DNA of 64,000 bases from Streptomyces gardneri (GTDB taxonomy: Bacteria; Actinomycetota; Actinomycetes; Streptomycetales; Streptomycetaceae), in assembly GCF_006539185.1 (NCBI RefSeq), contig NZ_BJMN01000022.1:1-64000 (forward strand), given 5' to 3'. A model generated the notes under the pieces. The model was not told where the DNA came from. It saw only the letters and a program-made list of their open reading frames with translations, and searched no databases. Shown here piece by piece: positions 52,501 to 63,328 of this stretch. Each line of letters starts with the position of its first letter. The stretch's first letter is position 1. Made by a program: the position numbers and the translations under genes.

Positions 52501-55500
52501 GGCAGGACGTCCTCGACGGACTCGCCCGGGTCGCCGCGGGTCGGCCGCACCCCGACGTCGTCACGGGCACGGTCTCCGGCAGTGGCGACCGGCGGGTGGC
52601 GCTGGTGTTCTCCGGCGGGGGCACGCAGTGGGTCGGCATGGGCCGGGAGCTGCTGCGCTCGCACACCGGGTTCCGTACGTGGATGACCGCCTGCGACGCC
52701 GCCGTACGGGCGGCCGGCGGCTGCTCGGTGCTGGATCAGCTCGCCGCCCCGGCCGACGAGGCCCGGTACGAGGAGATGGACTTCCAGCAGCCCGTGCTGT
52801 TCGCCCTCCAGGTCTCGCTCGCGAAGGTCTGGCTCGGCCTCGGCATCGAGCCGACGGCGGTCGTCGGACACAGCCTGGGCGAGGTCGCCGCCGCCTGCGT
52901 CGCCGGTTCGCTGTCCCTGGAGGACGCCGCCCGTGTCGTGGTCGCCCGCTCGCACCTGCTCGAACGGAAGGCGGCGGCCGGGGCGATGATCTCGGTCGAC
53001 CTGCCGGAGCAGGAGCTGCTGCCGAGGCTCGCCCCGTACGCGGAGCACGCGGCCGTCGCCGTGGTGAACAGCCCCACCAGCGCCGCGGTGTCCGGCTCTC
53101 CCGAAGCGATCAGCGCCCTGGAGGCCGATCTCCGGGAGGCCGGGATCTCGACCAGGAGGATCCGGGTCGAGCGGCCGGTGCACAGCCCCGGCATGGACCC
53201 GCTGATCGAGCCGCTGCGCGAACTCATCGACGGCATCAGCCCGTCGAGGAACACGATCGAGTTCCGGTCCACCGCGCTCGCCGACACGGTGAACCCGGTC
53301 GCGGACGTCGACTACTGGGTGCACAACCTGCGCAACCAGGTGCGGTTCGCCGAGACGATCGGCACTCTGGTCGACGAGGGCGTCGGCACGTTCATCGAGA
53401 TCGGCCCGCACGAGACGCTGCGCGGCGCGGTCGAGGAGATCGCGCTGACCCGTGGAGCCCAGGTGCACGCGATCAACTCCCTGCGCCGCGAGGAGAGTGA
53501 CGTCCGCTGCCTGCTGGGGGCCGCCGCGTCGCTGTACGTCAGGGGCCTGCCGCTGACCTTCGACTCGCTGTTCGCCGACGACGCCGAGGTCGTGGAGACC
53601 CCGCTCGTGCAGTGGCAGAAGGAGCGCTACTGGCTGGACGCCACGCCGCTCCCCCAGGTCGGGTCCACGGCGGTCGTCGGGACCGCGGCCGTGACGGAGT
53701 CCGTGGCCACGACCGCCACCGCGTCCGTGACCTCGCCCGCCGTCGAGGCCGTCGCCGCCGTGTCCGTGCCGGACAGGCCGCTCGCGGAGGTCGTCCTCGG
53801 CGAGATCGCCGACGCGCTGGGCGTACCGGCGAGCAGGCTCGACCAGGGCGCCGGACTGCGGGACTTCGGTCTCGACTCGATGCTCGCGATCCGCCTCGTC
53901 AACAGGCTCCAGTCGCTCTTCGGACACCGGGTGTCCCCGGTGGTGTTCCTGGACGGCCGCTCCGTCTCCGAGGTCGTCGCCCACATCGTCGAGACCGTCG
54001 GCCCGCCGGGCGCCACCGCGAAGGCCGTTCCGGCGCCTGCCGCCGAGGTGAGGCCGGAGCCGACGGCACCCGAGCCCGAGCCGGCCCGGTCGTTCCTGGA
54101 CGACCTGTCCGAGCTGGACGCCGAGGAGCTGGTCGAGGAACTGGCCGCGCGCGGGCTCCTGGAGCCCACCGACGCACCGGCGTCGGAGCAGCTGCGCGCC
54201 GACGGCCTCGGTCTCGAAGTGGCGGCGGCCTCGCACGGCCAGGCCTCGCTGTGGTTCATGCAGCAGGTCTCGCCGGACGCCGTGCCGTACAACTTCATGG
54301 TCGCGGCCCGGATCCGTGCCGAGGTCGACGAGAAGGCGCTCGACGGCGCCGTGCGGGCCGTGATGGAGCGGCATCCCGCGCTGCGCACGCTCTTCGTCGA
54401 GGCCGGCGGCCGACCGCACCAGGTCGTCCTGGACGAACCGGTGTACGAGTTCCTCGTCGTGGACAGCTCCGAACTGGACGACGAGGAGGCCCGCGAGGAG
54501 CTGGCCGAGTACGGGCACGAGCCGCTGGACCTGGACAACGGTCCCCTCGTGCGGGTGGTGCTGATGACGCGCGGCCCGGCGGACCACTTCCTGCTTGTCC
54601 TCGTCCACCACATCGCCTCGGACGCGGCCTCGGCCGACGTGATGATCCGCGAACTCCAGGAGTTCTACGAGGGCGCCGACCCCGCCGGCCGCGAACCGGT
54701 CGCCCCCTACACGGAGTTCGTGGAGTGGGAGCGACAGTGGCTCGACGGACCGGCGGCCGACGCGGCGCTGGACTGGTGGTCGCGGAAGCTCGCCGACCCG
54801 CCTGCCCACCTCGATCTGTCCACCAGGGAGCGGCCCCCGGGCGTCACCTACGAGGGACGCGACCTCACGCTCCGCTGGAGCGTGGAAGAGACGCGCCTGC
54901 TCCGGGAGTTCGCGGTCCGCGAGGGCGTGTCGATCAGCACCGTCGTCCTGGCCGGCTTCTTCGCCACCCTCAACCGCGCGGCCGGGGTCGAGGACTCCGT
55001 CCTGGCCACCGCCATCGCCCAACGCGCCGAACCCGGCTGGGAATCCGCCATCGGCTACTACCTCAACACGGTGCTGGTACGGGCGGAGCCCTCCGGTGAC
55101 CGCACCTTCCGCGATCTGCTGGGCGAGGTCCATGCCTTCTCGCTCGGTCTGGTCGAGCACATGAACTACCCGCTCGACCTGCTGGCCTCCCAGCTGAAGC
55201 CGCCGCGGGCCGAGGGCCGCTCCCCGTGGTTCGACGTGGTCGTGAACTGGCTCTCGTCCGAGGCCTTCCCCCGGTCCGTGAAGCTCTTCCACGGCATCGG
55301 CGACACCATCGCGCCCGACGGCGCCCTCCCGCTCGAACCGCTCCAGGTGCGCAGGCACCTCGCCAAGTTCGACCTGGAGATCTCGATGGCCGACATCGAC
55401 GGCGAGGTCGTCGGCCACATCCAGTACAAACCCAGCTATCTGGAGAAGGAAACCGTGACGGCACTGCTCGCGCTCTACCGCACCGTGCTCTTCGACTCGA

Positions 55501-55576
55501 TCGCCCGACCCGACCTGGCGCTGCGGGACATCGCGCCGAGCGGTCTCCCCGAGGCCCAGGCCGAGGAGTCGGACCG

Positions 55577-55580
<4 letters not shown>
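49506..55580 (+). CDS. lctA: Hybrid PKS-NRPS, ACP-KS-AT-AT-ACP-C (SalA/LctA type)
   Basis: The 2024-residue synthase begins the warhead. Domains: ACP ~10-85 (Ser45 in GLDSL); KS ~106-515 (Cys267 in DAACAGSL, His402, His440, all retained); AT1 ~600-885 (Ser693 in GQSVGE); AT2 ~1028-1315 (Ser1123 in GHSLGE); ACP ~1425-1495 (Ser1458); condensation domain ~1570-2010 (HHIASDA, 1701-1707). AT2 keeps the extender-carboxylate arginine (R1148); AT1 has His718 there, so AT1 resembles a starter-loading AT. There is no KR, DH, ER or TE. This unusual order is that of SalA of salinosporamide. The condensation domain ends the protein and must join the A-PCP protein encoded next, whose GTG overlaps this stop by 4 bases. 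Good ribosome site GAGGAG. Confidence 0.9.
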
Positions 55581-57415
<1,835 letters not shown>

Positions 57416-57485
57416 CCCTCGGTCATTTGTCCTCCATCGACCACCACTTGCCGCTCGGCATCCGCCTCGAAGCAGGAGCTTCCCC

Positions 57486-59279
57486 ATGACCGACAGCCCC
57501 GAGCAGGACTACGACCCGGGTGACGTGGCCGTCATCGGCATGTCCCTCCGGTCGCCCGGAGCCCGTACCAAGGAACAGTTCTGGGACAACCTCGTGCACG
57601 GCAGGGAGTCCGTGTCCTTCCTGGAGAAGGACGACATCCACGTCGACGAGACCCTGATCCACAGCCCGTTCTACGTCCGCGCCTGCGGCGTGCTCGACAC
57701 GTACGACAAGTTCGACCCCTCGGTCTTCGGCATCAGCGACCGGATGGCGGCCGCGATGACCCCGGAGAACCGCCTGTTCCTGGAGAGCGCGTGGGAGACG
57801 CTCGAGGACGGCGGCTACGACCCGGACCGGGTGCGGGCCGAGATCGGGATGTACGGCGCCAACAACCCGCAGACCGCCGCGCTCTACAGCTCCCCGCCGG
57901 ACCGGGTGTCGGTCGGCCCCGAGGCGATCGAGGCGAGTCTGGCGTGGTCGCCGGACACCATGACGTCCAACGCCCTCTACTACATGGGGCTGACCGGCGA
58001 GGCCGTGACCGTCGCCGCCGTCTGCGCCGGCTTCCACTACGCGGTGCACCTCGCCTGCCAGTCGCTGCTGCTCGGCCAGACCGACATGGCGATCGCGGGC
58101 GGCGCGATGGTCCGTCTGCCGCACCCCCGCGGCCATCTGTGGGAGGAGAACCGCATCCTCTCCAAGGACGGCCACTGCCGCCCGTTCGACGCCAACGGCA
58201 CCGGCACGGCCCTGTCGAGCGGTGTCGTCACCGTCCTGCTCAAGCCGCTGGGGCAGGCCGTCGCCGACCGCGACCACATCTACGCGGTGGTCAAGGGCTC
58301 GGCCGTCAACAACAACGGTGTCAGCGCGATGGCCTACGGCCTGGCCCAGCCCGAACGGCTGAGCGCGTGCATAGCCGCCGCCATGGAGGTCGGGGGCGTC
58401 AACCCGGACACCGTGTCCATGTACGAGGCCAACGGTCTGGGCCTGCCGATGACCGACGAGCTCGAAGTGCACGCGGCGAGCATGGCGTTCGGCAAGCAGA
58501 CCGCCACCACCTCGATCGGCGGGGTCAAGGGCAATGTGGGCCACGGCGGTGTGGTGTCGGGCGGCTTCGGCGCGATGAAGGCCGCGCTGGCCCTCTTCCA
58601 CAAGAAGCTGCCGGCGACGATCAACCTGACCGAGGCCAACCAGGACCTCGACTTCCCCAGCACCCCCTTCGTGCCGCAACTGGAGACCGCCGACTGGGAG
58701 TCGGAGTCCGGCATCCGCCGTGCGGGCATCACCTCGATCGGCGGCGGTGGCTACAACGCGCACCTCGTCCTGGAGGAGCCGCCGACGGTCGCGGAGCGCA
58801 CCCCCGAGGCCGACGGCAGGCCGCGACTGGCGACGCTGTCGGCCCTGGACGACGATGCCCTTGACCGTCAGCGCGTACGGCTGAGGGAGTGGCTGATCGC
58901 CCACCCCGAGCTGCGGCTTGACGACATCTGCTTCAGCCTCAACCTGGGCCGCAAGGTGATGGAGCGCCGGTGGGCGGCCGTCGTCCGCAGCCGTGCGGAG
59001 CTGATCGACGCCCTGGCCGCCGACTCCTCAGGGGCTCCGGCCGTCACGACCGCCTCGGCGCCGCGGGTGGACGCGGAGTCCTTCCACAGCAACGACGACG
59101 GAATCGTGCTGTCCGGGCGGGACGCGCAGGCGCTGCCCGAGCTGACCGCGCTCGCCGCGGCGTGGGTGACGGGCCGGCGGGTGGACTTCGACTCCCTGCA
59201 CCTCGGGGAGACCAGCCACCGAGTGCCCCTGCCCACGTACCCCTTCCGGCCGCGCCGCTTCTGGCGTACGGACTGGTGA
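57486..59279 (+). CDS. lctC: Stand-alone ketosynthase-like bicyclisation enzyme (SalC/LctC type)
   Basis: A 597-residue KS with no AT, ACP or reductive domain. KS fold ~12-440; flanking region ~441-597 is the KS-AT linker plus the VPLPTYPFRPRRFW tail normally found after an AT. Active site: Cys180 is kept (AAVCAGF), the first histidine of the HGTGT motif is Asn316 (EANGLGL), the second is kept as His353 (KGNVGH). A decarboxylative condensation is therefore unlikely. SalC, its counterpart, is known to perform intramolecular aldol and beta-lactone closure of a PCP-bound intermediate, so this protein is predicted to cyclise and release the product. ATG at 57486 has AGGAGC upstream; 70 bases separate it from lctB. 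Confidence 0.9.
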   Translation: MTDSPEQDYDPGDVAVIGMSLRSPGARTKEQFWDNLVHGRESVSFLEKDDIHVDETLIHSPFYVRACGVLDTYDKFDPSVFGISDRMAAAMTPENRLFLESAWETLEDGGYDPDRVRAEIGMYGANNPQTAALYSSPPDRVSVGPEAIEASLAWSPDTMTSNALYYMGLTGEAVTVAAVCAGFHYAVHLACQSLLLGQTDMAIAGGAMVRLPHPRGHLWEENRILSKDGHCRPFDANGTGTALSSGVVTVLLKPLGQAVADRDHIYAVVKGSAVNNNGVSAMAYGLAQPERLSACIAAAMEVGGVNPDTVSMYEANGLGLPMTDELEVHAASMAFGKQTATTSIGGVKGNVGHGGVVSGGFGAMKAALALFHKKLPATINLTEANQDLDFPSTPFVPQLETADWESESGIRRAGITSIGGGGYNAHLVLEEPPTVAERTPEADGRPRLATLSALDDDALDRQRVRLREWLIAHPELRLDDICFSLNLGRKVMERRWAAVVRSRAELIDALAADSSGAPAVTTASAPRVDAESFHSNDDGIVLSGRDAQALPELTALAAAWVTGRRVDFDSLHLGETSHRVPLPTYPFRPRRFWRTDW

Positions 59280-60520
59280 CCGTGAGGACGACCGCACGGC
59301 ACATCGACACCGTGGACCTGGGCGACCCGGCCACCTTCGCGGAGCACGACCTCGGCGCGTTCTGGCGCACCCTGCGGGACACCGCGCCGGTGCACTGGAA
59401 CCCGCCGGCCGGCGGCCGCAAGGGTTTCTGGGTGCTCTCCCGCCACGAGGACATCATGGCCGCCTACCGGGACGACGTGAACTTCACGTCCGAGCGCGGG
59501 AACGTCCTGGTCACGCTCCTGGGTGGCGGGGACGCCGGCGCCGGCCGCATGCTGGCCGTCACCGACGGGCCCCGGCACCACGAGCTGCGCAAGATCCTTC
59601 AACGGGTGCTCTCGCCGAGGGTGCTCGACGAGGTGGCGCGGACGGTGCGGGTCAACACCCGGCGGTGGATCCGCGAGGCGGTCGAGAGCGGCGGCTGCGA
59701 CTTCGCCGAGGAGATCGCCGGCCGGATCCCGATGACGACGATCTCCAGCCTGCTCGGCGTGCCAGAGGAGGACCGGGAGTTCCTGCTCTCCCTCACCAAG
59801 GCCGCGCTGTCGACCGAGGACGAGGGCGTCGGCGAGGTCGACTCCGAGATGGCTCGCAACGAGATCCTCATGTACTTCATGGACATCGTCGAGGAGCGGC
59901 GCGAGTCGCCGGGCGACGACGTGATCAGCATGCTCGTCGGCAGTTCCCTCGACGGTGTGCCGCTGTCCGACGAGGACGTCGTGCTCAACTGCTACAGCCT
60001 GATCATCGGCGGCGACGAGACCAGTCGGCTCACGATGATCGACTGCGTCCGCACGCTCGCGGCCCGGCCCGAGGAGTGGCGGCGGCTCAAGCACGGTGAG
60101 GTCGCGGTCGACACCGCCGTGGACGAGGTGCTGCGCTGGGCGTCGCCCACGATGCACTTCGGGCGCAGTGTCGTCCGCGAGACCGAGCTGCACGGTGTGC
60201 GGCTGCAGCCCGGCGAGATCGTCACGCTGTGGCACGCCTCCGGCAACCGCGACGAGCGGGTCTTCGACCGGCCCGGGACGTTCGACCTCGGCCGTACGCC
60301 CAACAAGCACCTGGCCTTCGGCTACGGCCCGCACTTCTGCGTCGGCTCGTACCTGGCCAAGGTCGAGATCGCCGAACTCCTCATGGCGTTACGGGACTTC
60401 ACCACCGGATTCGAGCAGACGGCGGAGTCGCTGCCGATCCGGTCCAACTTCCTGACCGGGTTCTCCACACTTCCGGTGCGGTTCCTTCCCGATCACTCCG
60501 GAATGAAAGAGGTCGACTGA
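59276..60520 (+). CDS. lctD: Cytochrome P450, amino-acid beta-hydroxylase (SalD/LctD type)
   Basis: GTG at 59276 overlaps lctC's stop by 4 bases; 414 residues. I-helix GGDETSR at about 245-251, ExxR in VDEVLRWASP, heme loop FGYGPHFCVGSYLAK with Cys355. By position and by analogy with SalD it should hydroxylate the beta-carbon of the PCP-bound amino acid on LctB; the resulting hydroxyl later forms part of the side chain next to the warhead. The I-helix has the acid/threonine pair shifted to Glu-Thr, normal for class I P450s. The redox partner is not encoded nearby. Confidence 0.88.
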   Translation: MTVRTTARHIDTVDLGDPATFAEHDLGAFWRTLRDTAPVHWNPPAGGRKGFWVLSRHEDIMAAYRDDVNFTSERGNVLVTLLGGGDAGAGRMLAVTDGPRHHELRKILQRVLSPRVLDEVARTVRVNTRRWIREAVESGGCDFAEEIAGRIPMTTISSLLGVPEEDREFLLSLTKAALSTEDEGVGEVDSEMARNEILMYFMDIVEERRESPGDDVISMLVGSSLDGVPLSDEDVVLNCYSLIIGGDETSRLTMIDCVRTLAARPEEWRRLKHGEVAVDTAVDEVLRWASPTMHFGRSVVRETELHGVRLQPGEIVTLWHASGNRDERVFDRPGTFDLGRTPNKHLAFGYGPHFCVGSYLAKVEIAELLMALRDFTTGFEQTAESLPIRSNFLTGFSTLPVRFLPDHSGMKEVD

Positions 60521-60711
60521 TGAACGGCAGCAGCCCCTTCGACGCCGGCGAGGGCGACTGGCTGGTCGTGGTGAACACCGCCGGGCAGTACGCGCTGTGG
60601 CGACCGCATCTGGACGTGCCGAAGGGCTGGCGGGTCGTCCACTCGGGCCCGGACCGCGAGAGTGCCCTCGACCACGTCGAGCGGCACTTCACCACGGCGG
60701 TGGGCCGGTGA
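60520..60711 (+). CDS. lctE: MbtH-like protein (SalE/LctE type), divergent
   Basis: A 63-residue activator of the adenylation domain. ATG at 60520 overlaps the P450 stop by one base. The MbtH pattern is visible: WLVVVNTAGQYALWRPHLDVPKGWRVVHSGPDRESALDHVERHF. It departs from consensus at the end: the usual W-T-D-M-R-P is replaced by HFTTAVGR, so one of the conserved tryptophans is absent. It lies directly after the P450 and overlaps the formyltransferase start by 4 bases. Expected partner: LctB. Confidence 0.88.
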   Translation: MNGSSPFDAGEGDWLVVVNTAGQYALWRPHLDVPKGWRVVHSGPDRESALDHVERHFTTAVGR

Positions 60712-61403
60712 ACATCTACCTGTCAGGACGAGGCGGGTTCGCGGTGGAGGTCGCGGACGCCCTGCTCGACGAGGGGCACAAGATCGCCGGCGTGTCCGCC
60801 CCCCGGCTGCGCAAGGGCCAGTCCGACGAGGGCAACGCGATGGCCTGGGACCGCCTGCGCGGCTGGGCGTTCCCCCGGGGCATCCCGTGGACGGACTCGG
60901 CCGAGCTGCGGGCGATGCATGTCCCGGACGGGGTGGACGTCATCGTCGCCGCGCACTCGCACGCCTTCCTCGGCCGCAAGACCCGGGCCCGGGCCACGAT
61001 CGCCACCATCGGCTACCACCCCAGTCTGCTGCCGCTGCACCGCGGCCGGGACGCGATCCGGTGGACGGTCCGCGACGGTGACAAGGTGACGGGCGGGAGC
61101 GTCTACCACCTCACCGAGCGCACCGACGGCGGCCCGCTCGCCGCCCAGGAGCACGTGTTCGTGCCCCCGGGCTCGACCGCGCAGAGTCTGTGGCGCGAGC
61201 ATCTCGCGCCGCTCGGTGTGCGCCTGCTCCTGAAGGTGGTCGCCGATCTCGCCGAGGGCCGCCGGATCGAGGTCCCGCAGGACGAGAAGCTGGCGACCTG
61301 GGAGCCCGCGATGGACTCGGCACCGCTCTTCAAGCCCGAGCTCATCGCCCTGCCGGGTTCGACGCCCGTCGACAGCAGCAAGTGGGCGCTTCATTCGCCG
61401 TGA
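60708..61403 (+). CDS. lctF: Formyltetrahydrofolate-dependent formyltransferase (LctF type)
   Basis: GTG at 60708 overlaps the MbtH stop; 231 residues. The Fmt/GART formyltransferase core is present: GYHPSLLPLHRGRDAIRW at about 102-119 (catalytic His and Ser-Leu-Leu-Pro loop), and TGGSVYHLTERTDGGPLAAQE at about 128-148 with the catalytic aspartate. The asparagine usually two residues before the histidine (N-V-H-P-S) is Gly in this protein. It has no C-terminal tRNA-binding domain, so it is not methionyl-tRNA formyltransferase. In this operon it probably supplies the one-carbon starter, placing a formyl group on an ACP of LctA or on the nascent chain (inference). Confidence 0.85.
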   Translation: MNIYLSGRGGFAVEVADALLDEGHKIAGVSAPRLRKGQSDEGNAMAWDRLRGWAFPRGIPWTDSAELRAMHVPDGVDVIVAAHSHAFLGRKTRARATIATIGYHPSLLPLHRGRDAIRWTVRDGDKVTGGSVYHLTERTDGGPLAAQEHVFVPPGSTAQSLWREHLAPLGVRLLLKVVADLAEGRRIEVPQDEKLATWEPAMDSAPLFKPELIALPGSTPVDSSKWALHSP

Positions 61404-61416
61404 CGGTCTCGGACCG

Positions 61417-61455
61417 GGCTGGTGTCACGCCGGTACGGCCGGCGTGACACCAGCC
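61417..61455. terminator. Strong hairpin terminator after lctF
   Basis: Perfect 17-bp stem: 61417-61433 pairs with 61439-61455 around the 5-base loop TACGG. It begins 14 bases after the lctF stop and ends 22 bases before the stop of the convergent gene, so it can serve both directions. No U-tract. Confidence 0.85.
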
Positions 61456-61477
61456 GCGGCCTGGCTCGGCCCGGGGG

Positions 61478-62119
61478 TCAGGGGCTGGTGGTGGAGACCG
61501 CGTAGACGCGGGGGAAGGCCGGGTCCGTGAGGTCGACGGTGATGTCGGTGGTCGGGCGCGGTTCCTCGCGCTTGACCGTCGTGCCCGACCAGGTCGTGCC
61601 CTCGTGGAAGGTCCAGCCGACGATCTCGGAGTCCCGGTCGCCGATGGTGATCCGCCCAGGGGTGAGCTGGGAGCGGGAGGTGCCGGCGTTGAAGAGGAAG
61701 AAGTCGAGGCCGTAGGCGTCCGTCGTGAACTGGACGTAGAGGCGGCTGGTCTTCCAGTTGCTCGTCTCGTAGTACGCGACGTCCCAGGCGCCCCAGGGGA
61801 CCGGGACCTCGAAGACCCGGCGCTTCATCCAGGAGGGCGGGTTGGTCTGGAGGCCGGCCGCCGAGGACTCGCGTTCCTTGTCGCGGCCGCTGTCGCGGCT
61901 CTGGCCCGCGGAGACGACGAGGTAGCCGGCGGGGATGCCGACGAGCAGCACGATGATGACGGCCGTGATCCAGCGGCGCCGGATCATGTGCCGGTGGTCC
62001 TCCGGAAGCTTCCCGTCGGACCGGTGAGGCGGCTGGGCCTGATGGGACTCGTGGGACTGCGGGGACTGCTGGGACTGGTGGGACTGGTGGGACTGGTGGG
62101 ACTGGTGGGGCAAAGTCAT
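61478..62119 (-). CDS. Single-pass membrane protein with HQS repeat tail
   Basis: ATG at 62119 (MTLPHQSHQSHQ) gives 213 residues. Residues 5-24 are a run of HQS triplets encoded by a 9-bp tandem repeat, then a basic stretch (DHRHMIRRRW) and one membrane helix (ITAVIIVLLVGIPAGYLVVSA, about 52-72). The extracellular part (~140 residues) is beta-rich: WDVAYYETSNWKTSRLYVQF, GLDFFLFNAGTSRSQLTPGR, VGWTFHEGTTWSG. No family recognised. Its start overlaps the stop of the upstream ROK gene by 4 bases. Confidence 0.75.
   Translation of the reverse strand: MTLPHQSHQSHQSHQSQQSPQSHESHQAQPPHRSDGKLPEDHRHMIRRRWITAVIIVLLVGIPAGYLVVSAGQSRDSGRDKERESSAAGLQTNPPSWMKRRVFEVPVPWGAWDVAYYETSNWKTSRLYVQFTTDAYGLDFFLFNAGTSRSQLTPGRITIGDRDSEIVGWTFHEGTTWSGTTVKREEPRPTTDITVDLTDPAFPRVYAVSTTSP
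62044..62106. repeat. 9-bp tandem repeat encoding HQS triplets
   Basis: Seven consecutive 9-base units; the four at 62071-62106 are identical (GGGACTGGT) and the three before them are degenerate. Read on the reverse strand each unit encodes about one HQS triplet in the N-terminal tail of the membrane protein. Unit length is a multiple of three, so copy-number change alters tail length but not frame. Confidence 0.85.
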
Positions 62120-63291
62120 GAAGCGGGGTCCTCGGGAGTACGGGCGGTCCGGCCCGAGGTCCCGCTGCGCAGGGCCTGGGCGTAACGCTCGTAGCGTTCG
62201 TACCGCTCGACACGGCGCCGGTTGGCGCGGCGGAAGCGGCGGGCGACGAGCCGTGCGAGGTCGGCGGCGCCGACCATCCCGGCCTCGGGGCCGAGCTGGG
62301 CGCGGACGATGCGGGCCTCGGGGCGGTAGCCGCGGCCGGTGAGGTGGCGGCGGAAGGCGTCGCGGGCGGGGCCGATGAGGAGGTCGTCGGCGGCGGAGAC
62401 GCCCCCGCCGATGACGAAACAGGAGGGGTCGAGGGCGGCGGCGAGGTTGGCGATGCCGACGCCGAGCCACTGGCCGATGTCCTGGAGCAGCTCGATGCTC
62501 ATGGCGTCGCCCTCGCGGGCGAGCTCGGTGATGAGCGGTCCGGTGATGTCGGGGATGCTGCCCTTGACCCGCTCGATGATCTCGTACGCCACCGGGGAGT
62601 CGGCGGCGGCCAGCTCCCGGGCCTCGCGGACGAGGGCGTTGCCCGAGCTGTACTGCTCCCAGCAGCCGCGGTTGCCGCAGGGGCAGCGGTGGCCGCCGGG
62701 GACGACCTGCATGTGCCCGAACTCGCCGGCGACGCCGTACTTGCCCCGCTTGACCTGGCCGTCCTCCAGGATCGCGCCGCCGATGCCCGTACCGAGGGTG
62801 ATCATGACGAGGTGGTCCTCGCCGCGTCCGGCGCCGAAGCGCCACTCGGCCCAGGCGGCGGTGTTGGCGTCGTTGTCGACCATGACGGGGACGGCGAGCC
62901 GGCCCTGGAGGGCGTCGCGGAGGGGTTCGTTGCGCCAGGCGAGGTGCGGGGCGAAGAGGACCCGGGCCCGGTCGGCGTCGACCCAGCCGGCCGCGCCGAT
63001 GCCGACGGCGTGCACGTCGTGCCGGTCGGCGAGGTCGAGGACGAGCTCCACGATGGTGTCCTCGACGACCTTGGGGCTCTTCGACTTGTCCGGGGTCTCG
63101 GTGCGGAGCTTCTCCAGGATGTTGCCGTCCGCGTCGACGACCCCGGCCATCACCTTCGTACCGCCGATGTCGATGCCGACGGTCGGCACGCGGGGCGCCG
63201 TCAGGTGGGAGCGCCGCTCCCGGGTCCCGACGGTCCGCAGCACGGTGCCCCGGGCCGATCCCCGGTGGGTGAGGTCGCGGTAGGTACTCAT
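62116..63291 (-). CDS. ROK-family sugar kinase (glucokinase-like)
   Basis: The 391-residue protein has the ROK phosphate motif VPTVGIDIGGTKVMAGVVDADG at about 36-57, the catalytic aspartate in VMVDNDANTAAWAEW, and the zinc motif GEFGHMQVVPGGHRCPCGNRGCWE at about 183-206 with three cysteines. It lacks an N-terminal DNA-binding domain but has an extra basic 35-residue leader (RGSARGTVLRTVGTRERRSH) and an unusual C-terminal tail of repeated basic RYERYERYAQ. It is 37 bases downstream of a sugar ABC ATPase, so it may phosphorylate the imported sugar. Confidence 0.88.
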   Translation of the reverse strand: MSTYRDLTHRGSARGTVLRTVGTRERRSHLTAPRVPTVGIDIGGTKVMAGVVDADGNILEKLRTETPDKSKSPKVVEDTIVELVLDLADRHDVHAVGIGAAGWVDADRARVLFAPHLAWRNEPLRDALQGRLAVPVMVDNDANTAAWAEWRFGAGRGEDHLVMITLGTGIGGAILEDGQVKRGKYGVAGEFGHMQVVPGGHRCPCGNRGCWEQYSSGNALVREARELAAADSPVAYEIIERVKGSIPDITGPLITELAREGDAMSIELLQDIGQWLGVGIANLAAALDPSCFVIGGGVSAADDLLIGPARDAFRRHLTGRGYRPEARIVRAQLGPEAGMVGAADLARLVARRFRRANRRRVERYERYERYAQALRSGTSGRTARTPEDPAS

Positions 63292-63328
63292 CGGTTCCGA
63301 TTCTGCCAGGTGGGGTGTGAAGCGGCCG

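Noticed and set aside
50019..55418. 1799-residue open frame antisense to lctA
   Set aside because: It mirrors the sense gene, has no protein-family motif, and comes from the high third-position GC of the sense strand. The same holds for the other long antisense frames throughout the window.
61425..62213. Proline-rich open frame in another phase over the HQS gene
   Set aside because: It is a shifted reading of the tandem repeat and lacks a membrane segment; the 62119 start frame has a clear transmembrane helix and 4-base coupling to the ROK gene.
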